From: an uncultured Brevundimonas sp.
Lineage (GTDB): Bacteria > Pseudomonadota > Alphaproteobacteria > Caulobacterales > Caulobacteraceae
Direction: 5' to 3'
DNA length: 5,322 bases
NCBI GenBank assembly: GCA_946885435.1
Contig: CAMPGL010000143.1
Location: 1-5,322 of the forward strand
Shown here: piece by piece, positions 1 through 5,322 of the stretch
How the letters are laid out: every line of letters begins with the position of its first letter
Numbering within the stretch: position 1 is the first letter of the stretch
Notes under the pieces: generated by a model
Databases searched by the model: none
What the model was told of the DNA's origin: nothing
The model's input: only the letters and a program-made list of their open reading frames with translations
Made by a program: the position numbers and the translations under genes

Positions 1-1
1 C

Positions 2-1234
2 GCCGGCCTGATCCGGCAGGAGGCGGCGGGGATCTACGCCTGGCTGCCGCTGGGCTTTCGGGTGCTGAAGAAGATCGAGCAGATCGTGCGCGAGGAGCAG
101 GTCCGCGCCGGCGCCGTCGAACTCCTGATGCCGACGCTTCAGCTGGCCGACCTCTGGCGCGAGTCAGGCCGCTATGACGCCTACGGCCCGGAGATGCTGC
201 GCATCACCGACCGGCACGAGCGCGAGCTGCTCTACGGCCCGACCAACGAGGAGATGATCACCGACATCTTCCGGGCCTATGTGAAGAGCTACAAGGCCCT
301 GCCGCTGAACCTCTTCCACATCCAGTGGAAGTTCCGCGACGAGCGCCGCCCGCGCTTCGGCGTCATGCGCGGCCGCGAATTCCTGATGAAGGACGCCTAC
401 TCCTTCGACATTGACGAAGCCTCGGCCCGCCGTGCCTACAACCGCATGTTCGTGGCCTATCTGAACACCTTCGCCCGCATGGGGCTGAAGGCCGTGCCGA
501 TGCGCGCCGACACCGGGCCGATCGGCGGAGACCTGAGCCACGAGTTCATCGTCCTTGCCGACACCGGCGAGAGCCAGGTGTTCTGCGACCGGCGGCTGGT
601 CGAGATGCCCGCGCCGGGCGCGAACGTGGACTGGGATGACCTGCAGGGCATCGTCGACGAGCGGACCTCCATGTACGCCGCGACCGAGGAGATGCACGAC
701 GCGACGCGCTTCGAAGGCGAGACGTCGGAGGACCAGCGCCTGACCGCGCGTGGCATCGAGGTCGGCCACATCTTCTATTTCGGCACGAAGTACTCCGAGC
801 CCATGAAGGCGTTCGTCGCGGGGCCGGACGGGCGGGACACGCCGGTCCACATGGGCAGCTATGGCGTGGGCGTGTCGCGCCTGCTCGGGGCCATCATCGA
901 GGCCAGCCACGACGCGGCCGGGATCATCTGGCCGGACGCGGTCGCGCCCTTCGACGTCTCGGTGATCAACCTGCGTCCGAGCGACGCCGCGGTCAGCGCG
1001 GCCTGCGAGGACGCGGTCGGCAAGCTCGAAGCCGCCGGCAAGGCAGTCCTGTACGACGACACCGACGAGCGGCCGGGCGGCAAGTTCGCCACCGCCGACC
1101 TCATCGGCGTGCCGTGGCAGTTGACCATCGGGCCCAAGGGCCTGGCGGACGGCGTGGTCGAGCTGAAGCGCCGGGCCACCGGCGAGAAGGAAAGCCTGTC
1201 GCTCGAGAGCGCACTGGCGAGGCTGACCGCTTGA
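2..1234 (+). CDS. proS: Prolyl-tRNA synthetase (5'-truncated), short alphaproteobacterial type
   Basis: Cytoplasmic class II aminoacyl-tRNA synthetase that charges tRNA-Pro with proline using ATP. The frame is open from base 2 ([18 protein letters not shown]), so the true start lies upstream. By recall of relatives, about 28 N-terminal residues are missing; 410 residues are visible. An apparent GTG at 62 is an internal valine codon, not the start. Visible landmarks: TNEE at 242-253; the class II motif 2 region beginning [10 protein letters not shown] from 332, with the [14 protein letters not shown] loop; motif 3 (GSYGVGVSR) at 854-880; and a C-terminal anticodon-binding domain from about 945, containing [16 protein letters not shown]. 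Only about 95 residues separate the motif 2 region from the GxxY-type motif 3 approach, so the large YbaK-like editing insertion of E. coli ProS is absent. That fits the short form (about 440 aa) of alphaproteobacteria. Its TGA overlaps the next gene's start by 4 nt, implying co-transcription with the Lol genes. Confidence 0.97.
   Translation, partial: AGLIRQEAAGIYAWLPLGFRVLKKIEQIVREEQVRAGAVELLMPTLQLADLWRESGRYDAYGPEMLRITDRHERELLYGPTNEEMITDIFRAYVKSYKALPLNLFHIQWKFRDERRPRFGVMRGREFLMKDAYSFDIDEASARRAYNRMFVAYLNTFARMGLKAVPMRADTGPIGGDLSHEFIVLADTGESQVFCDRRLVEMPAPGANVDWDDLQGIVDERTSMYAATEEMHDATRFEGETSEDQRLTARGIEVGHIFYFGTKYSEPMKAFVAGPDGRDTPVHMGSYGVGVSRLLGAIIEASHDAAGIIWPDAVAPFDVSVINLRPSDAAVSAACEDAVGKLEAAGKAVLYDDTDERPGGKFATADLIGVPWQLTIGPKGLADGVVELKRRATGEKESLSLESALARLTA
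1219..1222 (+). promoter_or_regulatory. Shine-Dalgarno-like GAGG supporting the TTG start of lolC
   Basis: GAGG at 1219-1222 lies 8 nt before TTG 1231, inside the last codons of proS. It is modest, but it is the only SD-like sequence placed correctly for a start near where the LolC/E family normally begins. With it, the TTG gives the ordinary protein length. Confidence 0.5.
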
Positions 1235-2520
1235 GCGCCCCGGAGATCAAGCCCGCCAAGCCCTTCTCGGCGTGGGAGCTGGGACTCGCCTGGCGTTACC
1301 TGCGGGCGCGGCGCAAGGAAGGCGGCATCGCCCTGATCGCCATCATCTCCTTCCTCGGCATCATGCTGGGCGTGATGGTGCTCGTCATCGTCATGAGCGT
1401 GATGAACGGCTTCACCTCGGAGCTGATCAACCGTCTCCTGACCGTCGACGGCCACGTCTATGTGCAGGGGCAGATGCTGTCGGGCGGCGGGCGAGAGCAG
1501 ACGCTCGAGAGGGTCCGCAGCCAGCCAGGCGTCATCGAGGCTACGCCCCTGATCCAGAGCCAGACCTTCGTCACCGGCCCCGGCGGCGCGGCCACGGGGG
1601 GAATCGTACGGGGCGTCCGGCCGGGCGACCTTCGCGCATCGGAGTTCGCCACCGAGGGTCTAAGGTCGGGGTCGCTCGACGCCTTCGGCCAGGGCGACTA
1701 CGGCGGCGACATCATCGTGATCGGCCAGGGCCTGGCCCAGCAGCTGGGCGTCGGGCCCGGCGACGCGCTGACGCTGCTGTCGCCTCAAGGAGGTGGCTCG
1801 GCCTTTGGCTCGGCTCCGCTTGAGAAGACCTATACGATCGGGGCGATCATCACGACCGGCGTCGCGACCTTTGACCAGGTCATGATCTACATGCCGATCG
1901 ATCAGGCGGAGCTGTTCTTCGCGCGTGAAGGCCTGTGGGACATGATCCAGGTCCGCATCGAGCGGCCGGAACTGGCGCCTGAAATGACGCAGACGCTTCA
2001 GCAGTTGCTGGGACCGCAGGCCGTCGTGCTGGACTGGACGACCCAGAACTCGACGATGCGCGGCGCGCTGGCGGTGGAGCGCATCGTCATGCGCCTGATC
2101 CTCATGCTGATCGTGCTGGTGGCGGCGCTGAACATCATCTCCGGCATCGTCATGCTGGTGAAGAACAAGACCCGCGACATCGCGATCATGCGGACCATGG
2201 GGGCGGGGCAGGGGTCGATCCTGCGGATCTTCCTGGTCGCCGGCTTCTCCATCGGCGGAGCGGGGACGATCGTCGGCTTCGCGCTGGGCGTGCTGTTCTG
2301 CCTGTTCATCGAGCCGATCCAGCGCTTCATCGAGGGCATCATCGGCCGGTCGTTGTTCCCGCCGGAGATCTATTTCCTCGACGCCATCCCGGCCCGCATC
2401 GAGTGGGCGGAGGTGATCATCATCGCCGGCGCGGCCCTGATCCTGTCGGCGCTGGCGGCGCTGGCGCCGTCGTGGCGGGCCTCGCGCATCGATCCGGTGG
2501 AGGCGCTTCGCTATGAGTGA
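1231..2520 (+). CDS. lolC: Lipoprotein-releasing ABC transporter permease (LolC/LolE family)
   Basis: Inner-membrane permease that, with LolD, extracts outer-membrane lipoproteins from the inner membrane and passes them to the periplasmic chaperone LolA. I chose TTG 1231, which gives 429 aa beginning [20 protein letters not shown]. Starting at ATG 1114 would add 39 residues lying within proS that are low-complexity and unlike the family. Topology matches the MacB/LolCE fold. TM1 is at about residues 33-56, ending in the family-typical VMSVMNGF. A large periplasmic domain spans about 57-285, and TM2-TM4 lie at about 287-310, 332-360 and 393-413. The cytoplasmic coupling segment [15 protein letters not shown] (311-325) is the expected contact with LolD, and the C-terminus ends in [12 protein letters not shown]. 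Only one permease gene precedes lolD here, so the transporter may be a homodimer (LolF-like) rather than a LolC-LolE pair. That is inference, because a second copy could be elsewhere. The LolC versus LolE label is arbitrary at this level. Confidence 0.93.
   Translation: MSAPEIKPAKPFSAWELGLAWRYLRARRKEGGIALIAIISFLGIMLGVMVLVIVMSVMNGFTSELINRLLTVDGHVYVQGQMLSGGGREQTLERVRSQPGVIEATPLIQSQTFVTGPGGAATGGIVRGVRPGDLRASEFATEGLRSGSLDAFGQGDYGGDIIVIGQGLAQQLGVGPGDALTLLSPQGGGSAFGSAPLEKTYTIGAIITTGVATFDQVMIYMPIDQAELFFAREGLWDMIQVRIERPELAPEMTQTLQQLLGPQAVVLDWTTQNSTMRGALAVERIVMRLILMLIVLVAALNIISGIVMLVKNKTRDIAIMRTMGAGQGSILRIFLVAGFSIGGAGTIVGFALGVLFCLFIEPIQRFIEGIIGRSLFPPEIYFLDAIPARIEWAEVIIIAGAALILSALAALAPSWRASRIDPVEALRYE
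2496..2503 (+). promoter_or_regulatory. Ribosome binding site of lolD inside the lolC 3' end
   Basis: GGTGGAGG at 2496-2503 contains a strong GGAGG core (2499-2503) 9 nt before ATG 2513. It is read as Pro-Val-Glu-Ala codons of the permease. Together with the 8-nt gene overlap, it fixes the lolD start and points to coupled translation. Confidence 0.7.
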
Positions 2521-3217
2521 GGCGAACCTGCTGTCCATTCGCGGCCTGCGCCGCACCTATGTCACCTCGGCGGGGTCTCTGGAGGTGTTGAAGGGCGTCG
2601 ACCTGGACGTGCGTCCGGGCGAGGTGGTCGGCCTGATCGGCCCGTCGGGCTCGGGCAAGTCGTCGCTGCTGCATGCCGCGGGTCTGCTGGAACGGCCCGA
2701 CGCCGGGACCATCGCCATCGACGGCGAGGATGTGGGCGGCCTGGACGAACGCGGCCGCACGCGCCTGCGTCTGGCCAAGATCGGCTTCGTCTATCAGTTC
2801 CACCACCTGATGCCCGAGTTCGACGCCCGCGATAACGCGGCGCTGCCGCTGCGGATGGGCGGGGTCAAGCTGGCCGAGGCCCGGGCGCGCGCGGCCGAAC
2901 TGCTGACGACGCTAGGCCTTGGAGAACGCCTGACGCACCAGCCGGGCCAGCTGTCCGGCGGCGAGCAGCAACGGGTGGCCATCGCCCGCGCCCTGGCCAA
3001 CCGGCCGCGCCTGCTGCTGGCCGACGAGCCGACCGGCAACCTCGATCCGGCCACCAGCCAGGCGGTGTTCGCGGCGCTGCACGACCTGGTCCGCGAGACC
3101 GGCGTCGGCGCCCTGATCGCCACCCACAACATGGAGCTGGCCGGTCACATGGACCGCGTCTTCGCCCTGAAGGACGGCCATCTGGAAGAGCGCGCGGCCG
3201 AAAGCCACGCCTACTGA
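2513..3217 (+). CDS. lolD: Lipoprotein-releasing ABC transporter ATP-binding protein LolD
   Basis: Cytoplasmic ATPase that drives lipoprotein extraction by the adjacent LolC/E permease. The 234-aa length is normal for LolD. All nucleotide-binding motifs are intact: Walker A GPSGSGKS (43-50), Q-loop Gln95 in FVYQFHHLMPEF, signature LSGGEQQRVAIARAL (147-161), Walker B LLLADEP (167-173) with catalytic Glu172, D-loop GNLD (175-178) and H-loop His205 in ATHN. The FVYQFHHLMPEF stretch with LPLRMGG nearby is characteristic of LolD rather than generic MacB-like ATPases. ATG 2513 overlaps the permease stop by 8 nt and has a GGAGG 9 nt upstream. The gene ends one base before the stop of the convergent Fe-S carrier gene. 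No hairpin with a T-run is visible at its end, so transcription probably terminates inside or beyond the neighbour, or by Rho. Confidence 0.96.
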   Translation: MSEANLLSIRGLRRTYVTSAGSLEVLKGVDLDVRPGEVVGLIGPSGSGKSSLLHAAGLLERPDAGTIAIDGEDVGGLDERGRTRLRLAKIGFVYQFHHLMPEFDARDNAALPLRMGGVKLAEARARAAELLTTLGLGERLTHQPGQLSGGEQQRVAIARALANRPRLLLADEPTGNLDPATSQAVFAALHDLVRETGVGALIATHNMELAGHMDRVFALKDGHLEERAAESHAY

Positions 3218-3218
3218 G

Positions 3219-3551
3219 CTAGATCGTGAAGCTCACGCCGCAGCCGCAGCTGGCCACGGCGTTGGGGTTCAGGACCTTGAACTGGGCGCCGAGCAACTCG
3301 TCGACGAAGCGGATCTCCGAGCCGGCCAGCAGGGGCAGGGACACGGGATCGACCAGGGCGGCCTGTCCGTCGCGCTCGATGCGGATGTCGTCGGGCTCGG
3401 CGGCCTCGACCAGATCCAGCCGGTACTGGAAGCCGGAGCAGCCGCCGCCGTCCACGGCGACGCGAAGCATCAGGGGCCGGCCCTCCTTTTCGGAAAGCTC
3501 GGCGAGGCGGCGCGCGGCGCTGGTGTCCAGAGTGACGGCTTGGTCGTTCAT
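3219..3551 (-). CDS. erpA: A-type iron-sulfur cluster carrier (ErpA/IscA/HesB family)
   Basis: Small cytoplasmic protein that accepts Fe-S clusters from the assembly machinery and passes them to apo-enzymes. The 110-aa product beginning MNDQAVTLDTSAARRLAEL has the family's three cluster-ligating cysteines: Cys38 in GGGCSGFQY, and Cys102 and Cys104 in SCGCGVSF at the C-terminus. The spacing and length are standard. I chose ATG at 3549-3551. An in-frame ATG at 3597-3599 would add 16 residues, run into the dgt start codon, and has no ribosome binding site. The chosen start also lacks a clear Shine-Dalgarno, so a very short or leaderless transcript is possible. An ErpA-like gene next to dgt is, as I recall, a common alphaproteobacterial arrangement. 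The specific paralogue (ErpA versus IscA or SufA) is inferred from that context and cannot be settled by the motif alone. Confidence 0.92.
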   Translation of the reverse strand: MNDQAVTLDTSAARRLAELSEKEGRPLMLRVAVDGGGCSGFQYRLDLVEAAEPDDIRIERDGQAALVDPVSLPLLAGSEIRFVDELLGAQFKVLNPNAVASCGCGVSFTI

Positions 3552-3566
3552 GCTGACCGCTATATG
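3540..3566 (+). promoter_or_regulatory. Candidate housekeeping promoter for dgt
   Basis: GCTATATG at 3559-3566 matches 7 of 8 positions of the Caulobacter-type sigma-73 -10 element (GCTANAWC). TTGGTCG at 3540-3546, 12 nt upstream, is a weak -35 with TTG conserved. The predicted transcript would start near 3573, giving a leader of about 25 nt before the dgt TTG. The -35 and part of the spacer lie inside the first codons of the oppositely oriented erpA-like gene. The -10 match is what I see; promoter function is inferred. Confidence 0.4.
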
Positions 3567-3585
3567 AGGGCTGCCTTGGCTGGAC

Positions 3586-3592
3586 GGAAGGG
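3586..3592 (+). promoter_or_regulatory. Ribosome binding site supporting the TTG start of dgt
   Basis: GGAAGGG at 3586-3592 is a good Shine-Dalgarno match, ending 6 nt before TTG 3599. No ATG or GTG in this frame lies nearby upstream or in the first codons, so this site decides the start. Confidence 0.65.
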
Positions 3593-3598
3593 TCGCCA

Positions 3599-4753
3599 TT
3601 GCAAGCCGAGGCCAGCCGCGCCGCTTTCGCCGCCGACCCCGAACGGTCGCTGGGCCGGCTGCATCCCGAAAAGCCCAGCGCGACCCGCACGCCCTTCGCG
3701 CGCGACCGCGACCGGATCATCCACTGCACGCCGTTCCGCCGGCTGAAGGGCAAGACCCAGGTCTTTATCGCCCACGAAGGCGACCACTACCGCACCCGTC
3801 TTACGCACAGCCTGGAGGTGGCGCAGATCGCGCGGTCGCTGGCCGACGCCCTGAGGCTGGACGTCGATCTGGCTGAGGCTGTCGCCCTGGCGCACGACCT
3901 GGGCCATCCGCCCTTCGGCCATGCCGGGGAAGATCGACTCAAGGCCCTGATGGAGCCGTGGGCCGGCTTTGACCACAACGTCCAGACCTTCCGCATCGTG
4001 ACCCGGCTGGAGAAGCGCTACCCCGGCTTCGATGGCCTCAACCTCAGCTGGGAGACGTTGGAGGGCGTCATCAAGCACAACGGACCCGTGGCGCATCGGC
4101 TGGATGAGCCCGCTTGGCGGGCCGTCGCCGAGTTCCAGCAGCAGTGGGACATCCGGCCGGAGACCTTCGCCTCGCTGGAGGCGCAAGTGGCCGCGGTGGC
4201 GGACGACATCGCCTACAACAACCACGACGTCGACGACGGGCTGCAGGCGGGTCTGTTCAGCCTGTCGGAGCTGGAGGCCGTCCCGCTGATCGGCCCGATC
4301 ATCGGCGGGGTGCGGCGCGACTGGCCCGGGCTGGACGACCGCATGACCGGCATCGAGGCGGTGCGCCGCATGATCGGGGCGATGATCGAGGACGTGCTGG
4401 GCGAGACCCGTCGGCGGCTGGCCGAGGACGGCGTCTCGACCGCGGAGGACGCGCGCCGCGCGAGCCGGCCGATGGTCCAGTTCTCCAGCGGGATGATGCA
4501 GGACCTGGCGCGGCTAAGGGCCTTCCTGTTCGAGCACATGTACCGGCACGAGCGGATCAACGAGATGCGTGCGCGCGCCGCCAGCGCCATCGATCACCTG
4601 TTCGCGGCCTTCCTGGCCGACCCGGGCCGCATGCCGGCCGAGTGGGCGGCGCGGGCGAGGGCGGGGGACAGCGCGCGCTGCGCGCGGGCGGTGTGCGACT
4701 ACATCGCCGGCATGACCGACGGCTTCGCGCTGGAGGAGCAGGGCCGCCTCTGA
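3599..4753 (+). CDS. dgt: Deoxyguanosinetriphosphate triphosphohydrolase-like protein (HD superfamily dNTPase)
   Basis: Cytoplasmic metal-dependent enzyme that hydrolyses dNTPs to deoxynucleosides and triphosphate, affecting dNTP pools. The 384-aa length fits the bacterial 'dGTPase-like' (type 2) group, whose substrate range is often broader than dGTP. The catalytic HD set is complete: His70 in [15 protein letters not shown], His99-Asp100 in [16 protein letters not shown], and the Asp202/Asp203 pair in [17 protein letters not shown]. Other family signatures are [13 protein letters not shown] (30-42), [11 protein letters not shown] (46-56), GDHYRTR (61-67), FDHNVQT (124-130) and [17 protein letters not shown] (147-163). 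The start is TTG 3599, chosen for the GGAAGGG 6 nt upstream and because [14 protein letters not shown] then falls about 20 residues in, as in relatives. It is divergent from the Fe-S carrier gene across 47 nt and is followed by a 110-nt gap. The nucleotide substrate cannot be read from the sequence. Confidence 0.95.
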   Translation: MQAEASRAAFAADPERSLGRLHPEKPSATRTPFARDRDRIIHCTPFRRLKGKTQVFIAHEGDHYRTRLTHSLEVAQIARSLADALRLDVDLAEAVALAHDLGHPPFGHAGEDRLKALMEPWAGFDHNVQTFRIVTRLEKRYPGFDGLNLSWETLEGVIKHNGPVAHRLDEPAWRAVAEFQQQWDIRPETFASLEAQVAAVADDIAYNNHDVDDGLQAGLFSLSELEAVPLIGPIIGGVRRDWPGLDDRMTGIEAVRRMIGAMIEDVLGETRRRLAEDGVSTAEDARRASRPMVQFSSGMMQDLARLRAFLFEHMYRHERINEMRARAASAIDHLFAAFLADPGRMPAEWAARARAGDSARCARAVCDYIAGMTDGFALEEQGRL

Positions 4754-4783
4754 CGGCTTCGCTTGTGGACGGCCGCCAGATGT

Positions 4784-4835
4784 GATTCGAGCAGGGCCGG
4801 GGTTGGGATAGAATCCTTGTGCGCGCGTGCGATTC
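4784..4835. promoter_or_regulatory. Cluster of three GANTC (CcrM-type) methylation sites
   Basis: GATTC 4784-4788, GAATC 4811-4815 and GATTC 4831-4835 all fall in the 110-nt gap between dgt and the next gene. Elsewhere I found only four GANTC sites (161-165, 1283-1287, 1601-1605 and 3936-3940), all inside genes. In alphaproteobacteria GANTC is methylated by CcrM, and GcrA acts with the housekeeping sigma factor at promoters carrying such sites. The first and third sites sit in TGATTCG and CGATTCG, which fit the GcrA preference as I recall it (YGAKTCG). The sites are observed; regulation is inferred. Confidence 0.55.
4786..4814 (+). promoter_or_regulatory. Candidate promoter of the downstream membrane-protein gene
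   Basis: GATAGAAT at 4807-4814 matches 6 of 8 positions of GCTANAWC, and its TAGAAT core matches 5 of 6 of TATAAT. A weak -35 (TTCGAGC, 4786-4792, 4 of 7 against TTGACGS) lies 14 nt upstream. Transcription would start near 4821, giving a leader of about 43 nt. GANTC sites overlap both elements. The weak -35 is what one would expect of an activator-dependent promoter, but a chance match is possible. Confidence 0.4.
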
Positions 4836-4841
4836 GCACGC
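4825..4841. repeat. 17-nt perfect dyad GCGTGCG-ATT-CGCACGC
   Basis: The 7-bp arms (4825-4831 and 4835-4841) are perfect reverse complements around ATT, and the central GATTC is a GANTC site. It lies about 22 nt before the ATG at 4864 and just past the predicted transcription start. It could be an operator, or a short 5'-UTR hairpin near the ribosome binding site. No T-run follows and dgt ended about 70 nt earlier, so an intrinsic terminator is unlikely. Confidence 0.6.
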
Positions 4842-4863
4842 CGAACGACTTGCGAGAGACGTC

Positions 4864-5322
4864 ATGTCCTACGAACGGCCCGATCCCGAGCACGGCGCCT
4901 ATACGCCGCCCGACGACGACGATCTGCGCTTTGACCGCCGCAGCTATGATCCGCGCGGCGGTTATGGGGGGCCGGCGGAGAAGCGCCCGCTGCCGCTGAC
5001 CCTGATCGCCAGCGCCGTCGTGCTGCTGGTGCTAATCATCGCGGTCGTCCTCTTCTACCGCTCGGGCGTGCGCGGCGCGAACGACGCCCCCCCGGTCGTG
5101 GGCGAGGCCGGCGCCCTGGCCGGCGCCGCGCCGGACGAGGCCCAGCCCTTGGACCCGTCCGCCCAGATTGAACTCTACGACCCCACGGCGCCGGACGGCG
5201 TCGAACTCGCGCCCCTGCCGGAAGCGCCCGGACAGCGTCCGCCGCCGCTGGTCGAGGAGCGTCCCGTGGAAGAGCCCACGACCTCTGGTCCGCCTCCGGT
5301 GGAGGCCGATGAGCCCCCGAGC
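4864..5322 (+). CDS. Bitopic inner-membrane protein with disordered periplasmic linker, probably SPOR-domain protein (3'-truncated)
   Basis: The frame opens at ATG 4864, with a GAGAG Shine-Dalgarno-like sequence at 4854-4858, and stays open to the window edge (153 codons, no stop). The N-terminal 43 residues are charged and cytoplasmic-looking (MSYERPDPEHGAYTPPDDDD, then Arg/Tyr/Gly-rich). A single strong membrane segment follows at about residues 44-65 (PLTLIASAVVLLVLIIAVVLF), preceded by EKR, which suggests an N-in, C-out orientation. From about 70 the visible part is a Pro/Ala/Asp/Glu-rich, low-complexity linker, likely extended in the periplasm. This architecture matches alphaproteobacterial proteins that end in a peptidoglycan-binding SPOR domain (FtsN-like layout), and such a gene is often found downstream of dgt. 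The SPOR domain itself would lie beyond the window and is not seen, so the name is inference. TonB- or TolA-like proteins with Pro-rich linkers are alternatives. No cleavable signal peptide is apparent. Confidence 0.85.
   Translation, partial: MSYERPDPEHGAYTPPDDDDLRFDRRSYDPRGGYGGPAEKRPLPLTLIASAVVLLVLIIAVVLFYRSGVRGANDAPPVVGEAGALAGAAPDEAQPLDPSAQIELYDPTAPDGVELAPLPEAPGQRPPPLVEERPVEEPTTSGPPPVEADEPPS

Noticed and set aside
164..910. Long minus-strand open frame (248 codons) opposite proS
   Set aside because: It is His/Arg/Val/Gly-rich low-complexity sequence, the usual antisense shadow of a high-GC gene. The plus-strand frame is a clear ProS with intact motifs.
1660..2556. Long minus-strand open frame (298 codons) opposite lolC
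   Set aside because: Its composition is almost entirely Arg, Asp, Gln, His and Ala with no recognisable fold. It is a shadow of the LolC/E codons.
3361..3430. Runs of repeated GC-rich triplets (gcc/gcg) taken as possible repeats
   Set aside because: They follow codon periodicity in Ala- and Gly-rich genes. No CRISPR, tandem repeat or insertion-sequence end is present.
3219..3599. Longer 126-aa version of the Fe-S carrier starting at 3599
   Set aside because: The extra 16 residues ([16 protein letters not shown]) are unlike the family, have no Shine-Dalgarno, and would overlap the dgt start codon.
4114..4785. Plus-strand 223-codon frame overlapping dgt
   Set aside because: Gly/Arg/Ala-rich out-of-frame reading of dgt, which carries the complete HD catalytic set in the other frame.
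4754..4863. Intrinsic terminator after dgt
   Set aside because: The only clear hairpin in the gap (4825-4841) has no T-run and lies close to the next start codon. It fits a leader element or operator better.
4763..4999. Small 78-codon plus-strand frame across the gap
   Set aside because: It overlaps the well-supported membrane-protein frame from 4864, has no good start signal, and resembles no family I know.
1..5322. Defence island, prophage, toxin-antitoxin pair or other novel system
   Set aside because: Every gene belongs to a recognised housekeeping or envelope family, or looks like one. No integrase, transposase, tRNA attachment site or composition shift is visible.

Overview
The window looks like ordinary chromosomal DNA from a high-GC alphaproteobacterium. 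I think Caulobacterales (Caulobacter, Brevundimonas or a relative) is the best fit. The reasons are strongly GC-biased third codon positions, a short alphaproteobacterial-type prolyl-tRNA synthetase followed by a single LolC/E-type permease and LolD, an ErpA-like/Dgt divergent pair, and a membrane-anchored Pro/Asp/Glu-rich protein of the kind that usually carries a SPOR domain. The lineage comes from gene content and recalled family sequences, not from a database search.

Layout. Bases 1-3217 hold three tightly overlapping plus-strand genes. These are proS (its 5' end lies outside the window), a lipoprotein-releasing ABC permease starting at TTG 1231, and its ATPase lolD. The overlaps of 4 and 8 nt suggest one translationally coupled operon. 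A minus-strand A-type Fe-S carrier gene (erpA-like, 3219-3551) converges on lolD with one base between the stop codons. It diverges from dgt (dNTP triphosphohydrolase of the HD superfamily, 3599-4753) across a 47-nt spacer. A 110-nt non-coding gap follows, and then the start of a bitopic inner-membrane protein (from 4864) that runs off the right edge.

The genes are housekeeping functions: proline charging of tRNA, release of lipoproteins from the inner membrane, Fe-S cluster delivery, dNTP pool control, and probably cell-envelope or division work for the last gene. I see no mobile element, CRISPR array, RNA gene, toxin-antitoxin pair or defence system, and no undescribed multi-gene system.

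The best non-obvious signal is in the 110-nt gap before the last gene. Three GANTC sites (the CcrM methylation sequence in alphaproteobacteria) lie within 52 bp, while I count only four in the rest of the window. One overlaps a plausible -10 element, one sits at the matching -35 position, and one forms the exact centre of a 17-nt perfect dyad. This looks like a methylation-sensitive, cell-cycle-type promoter.
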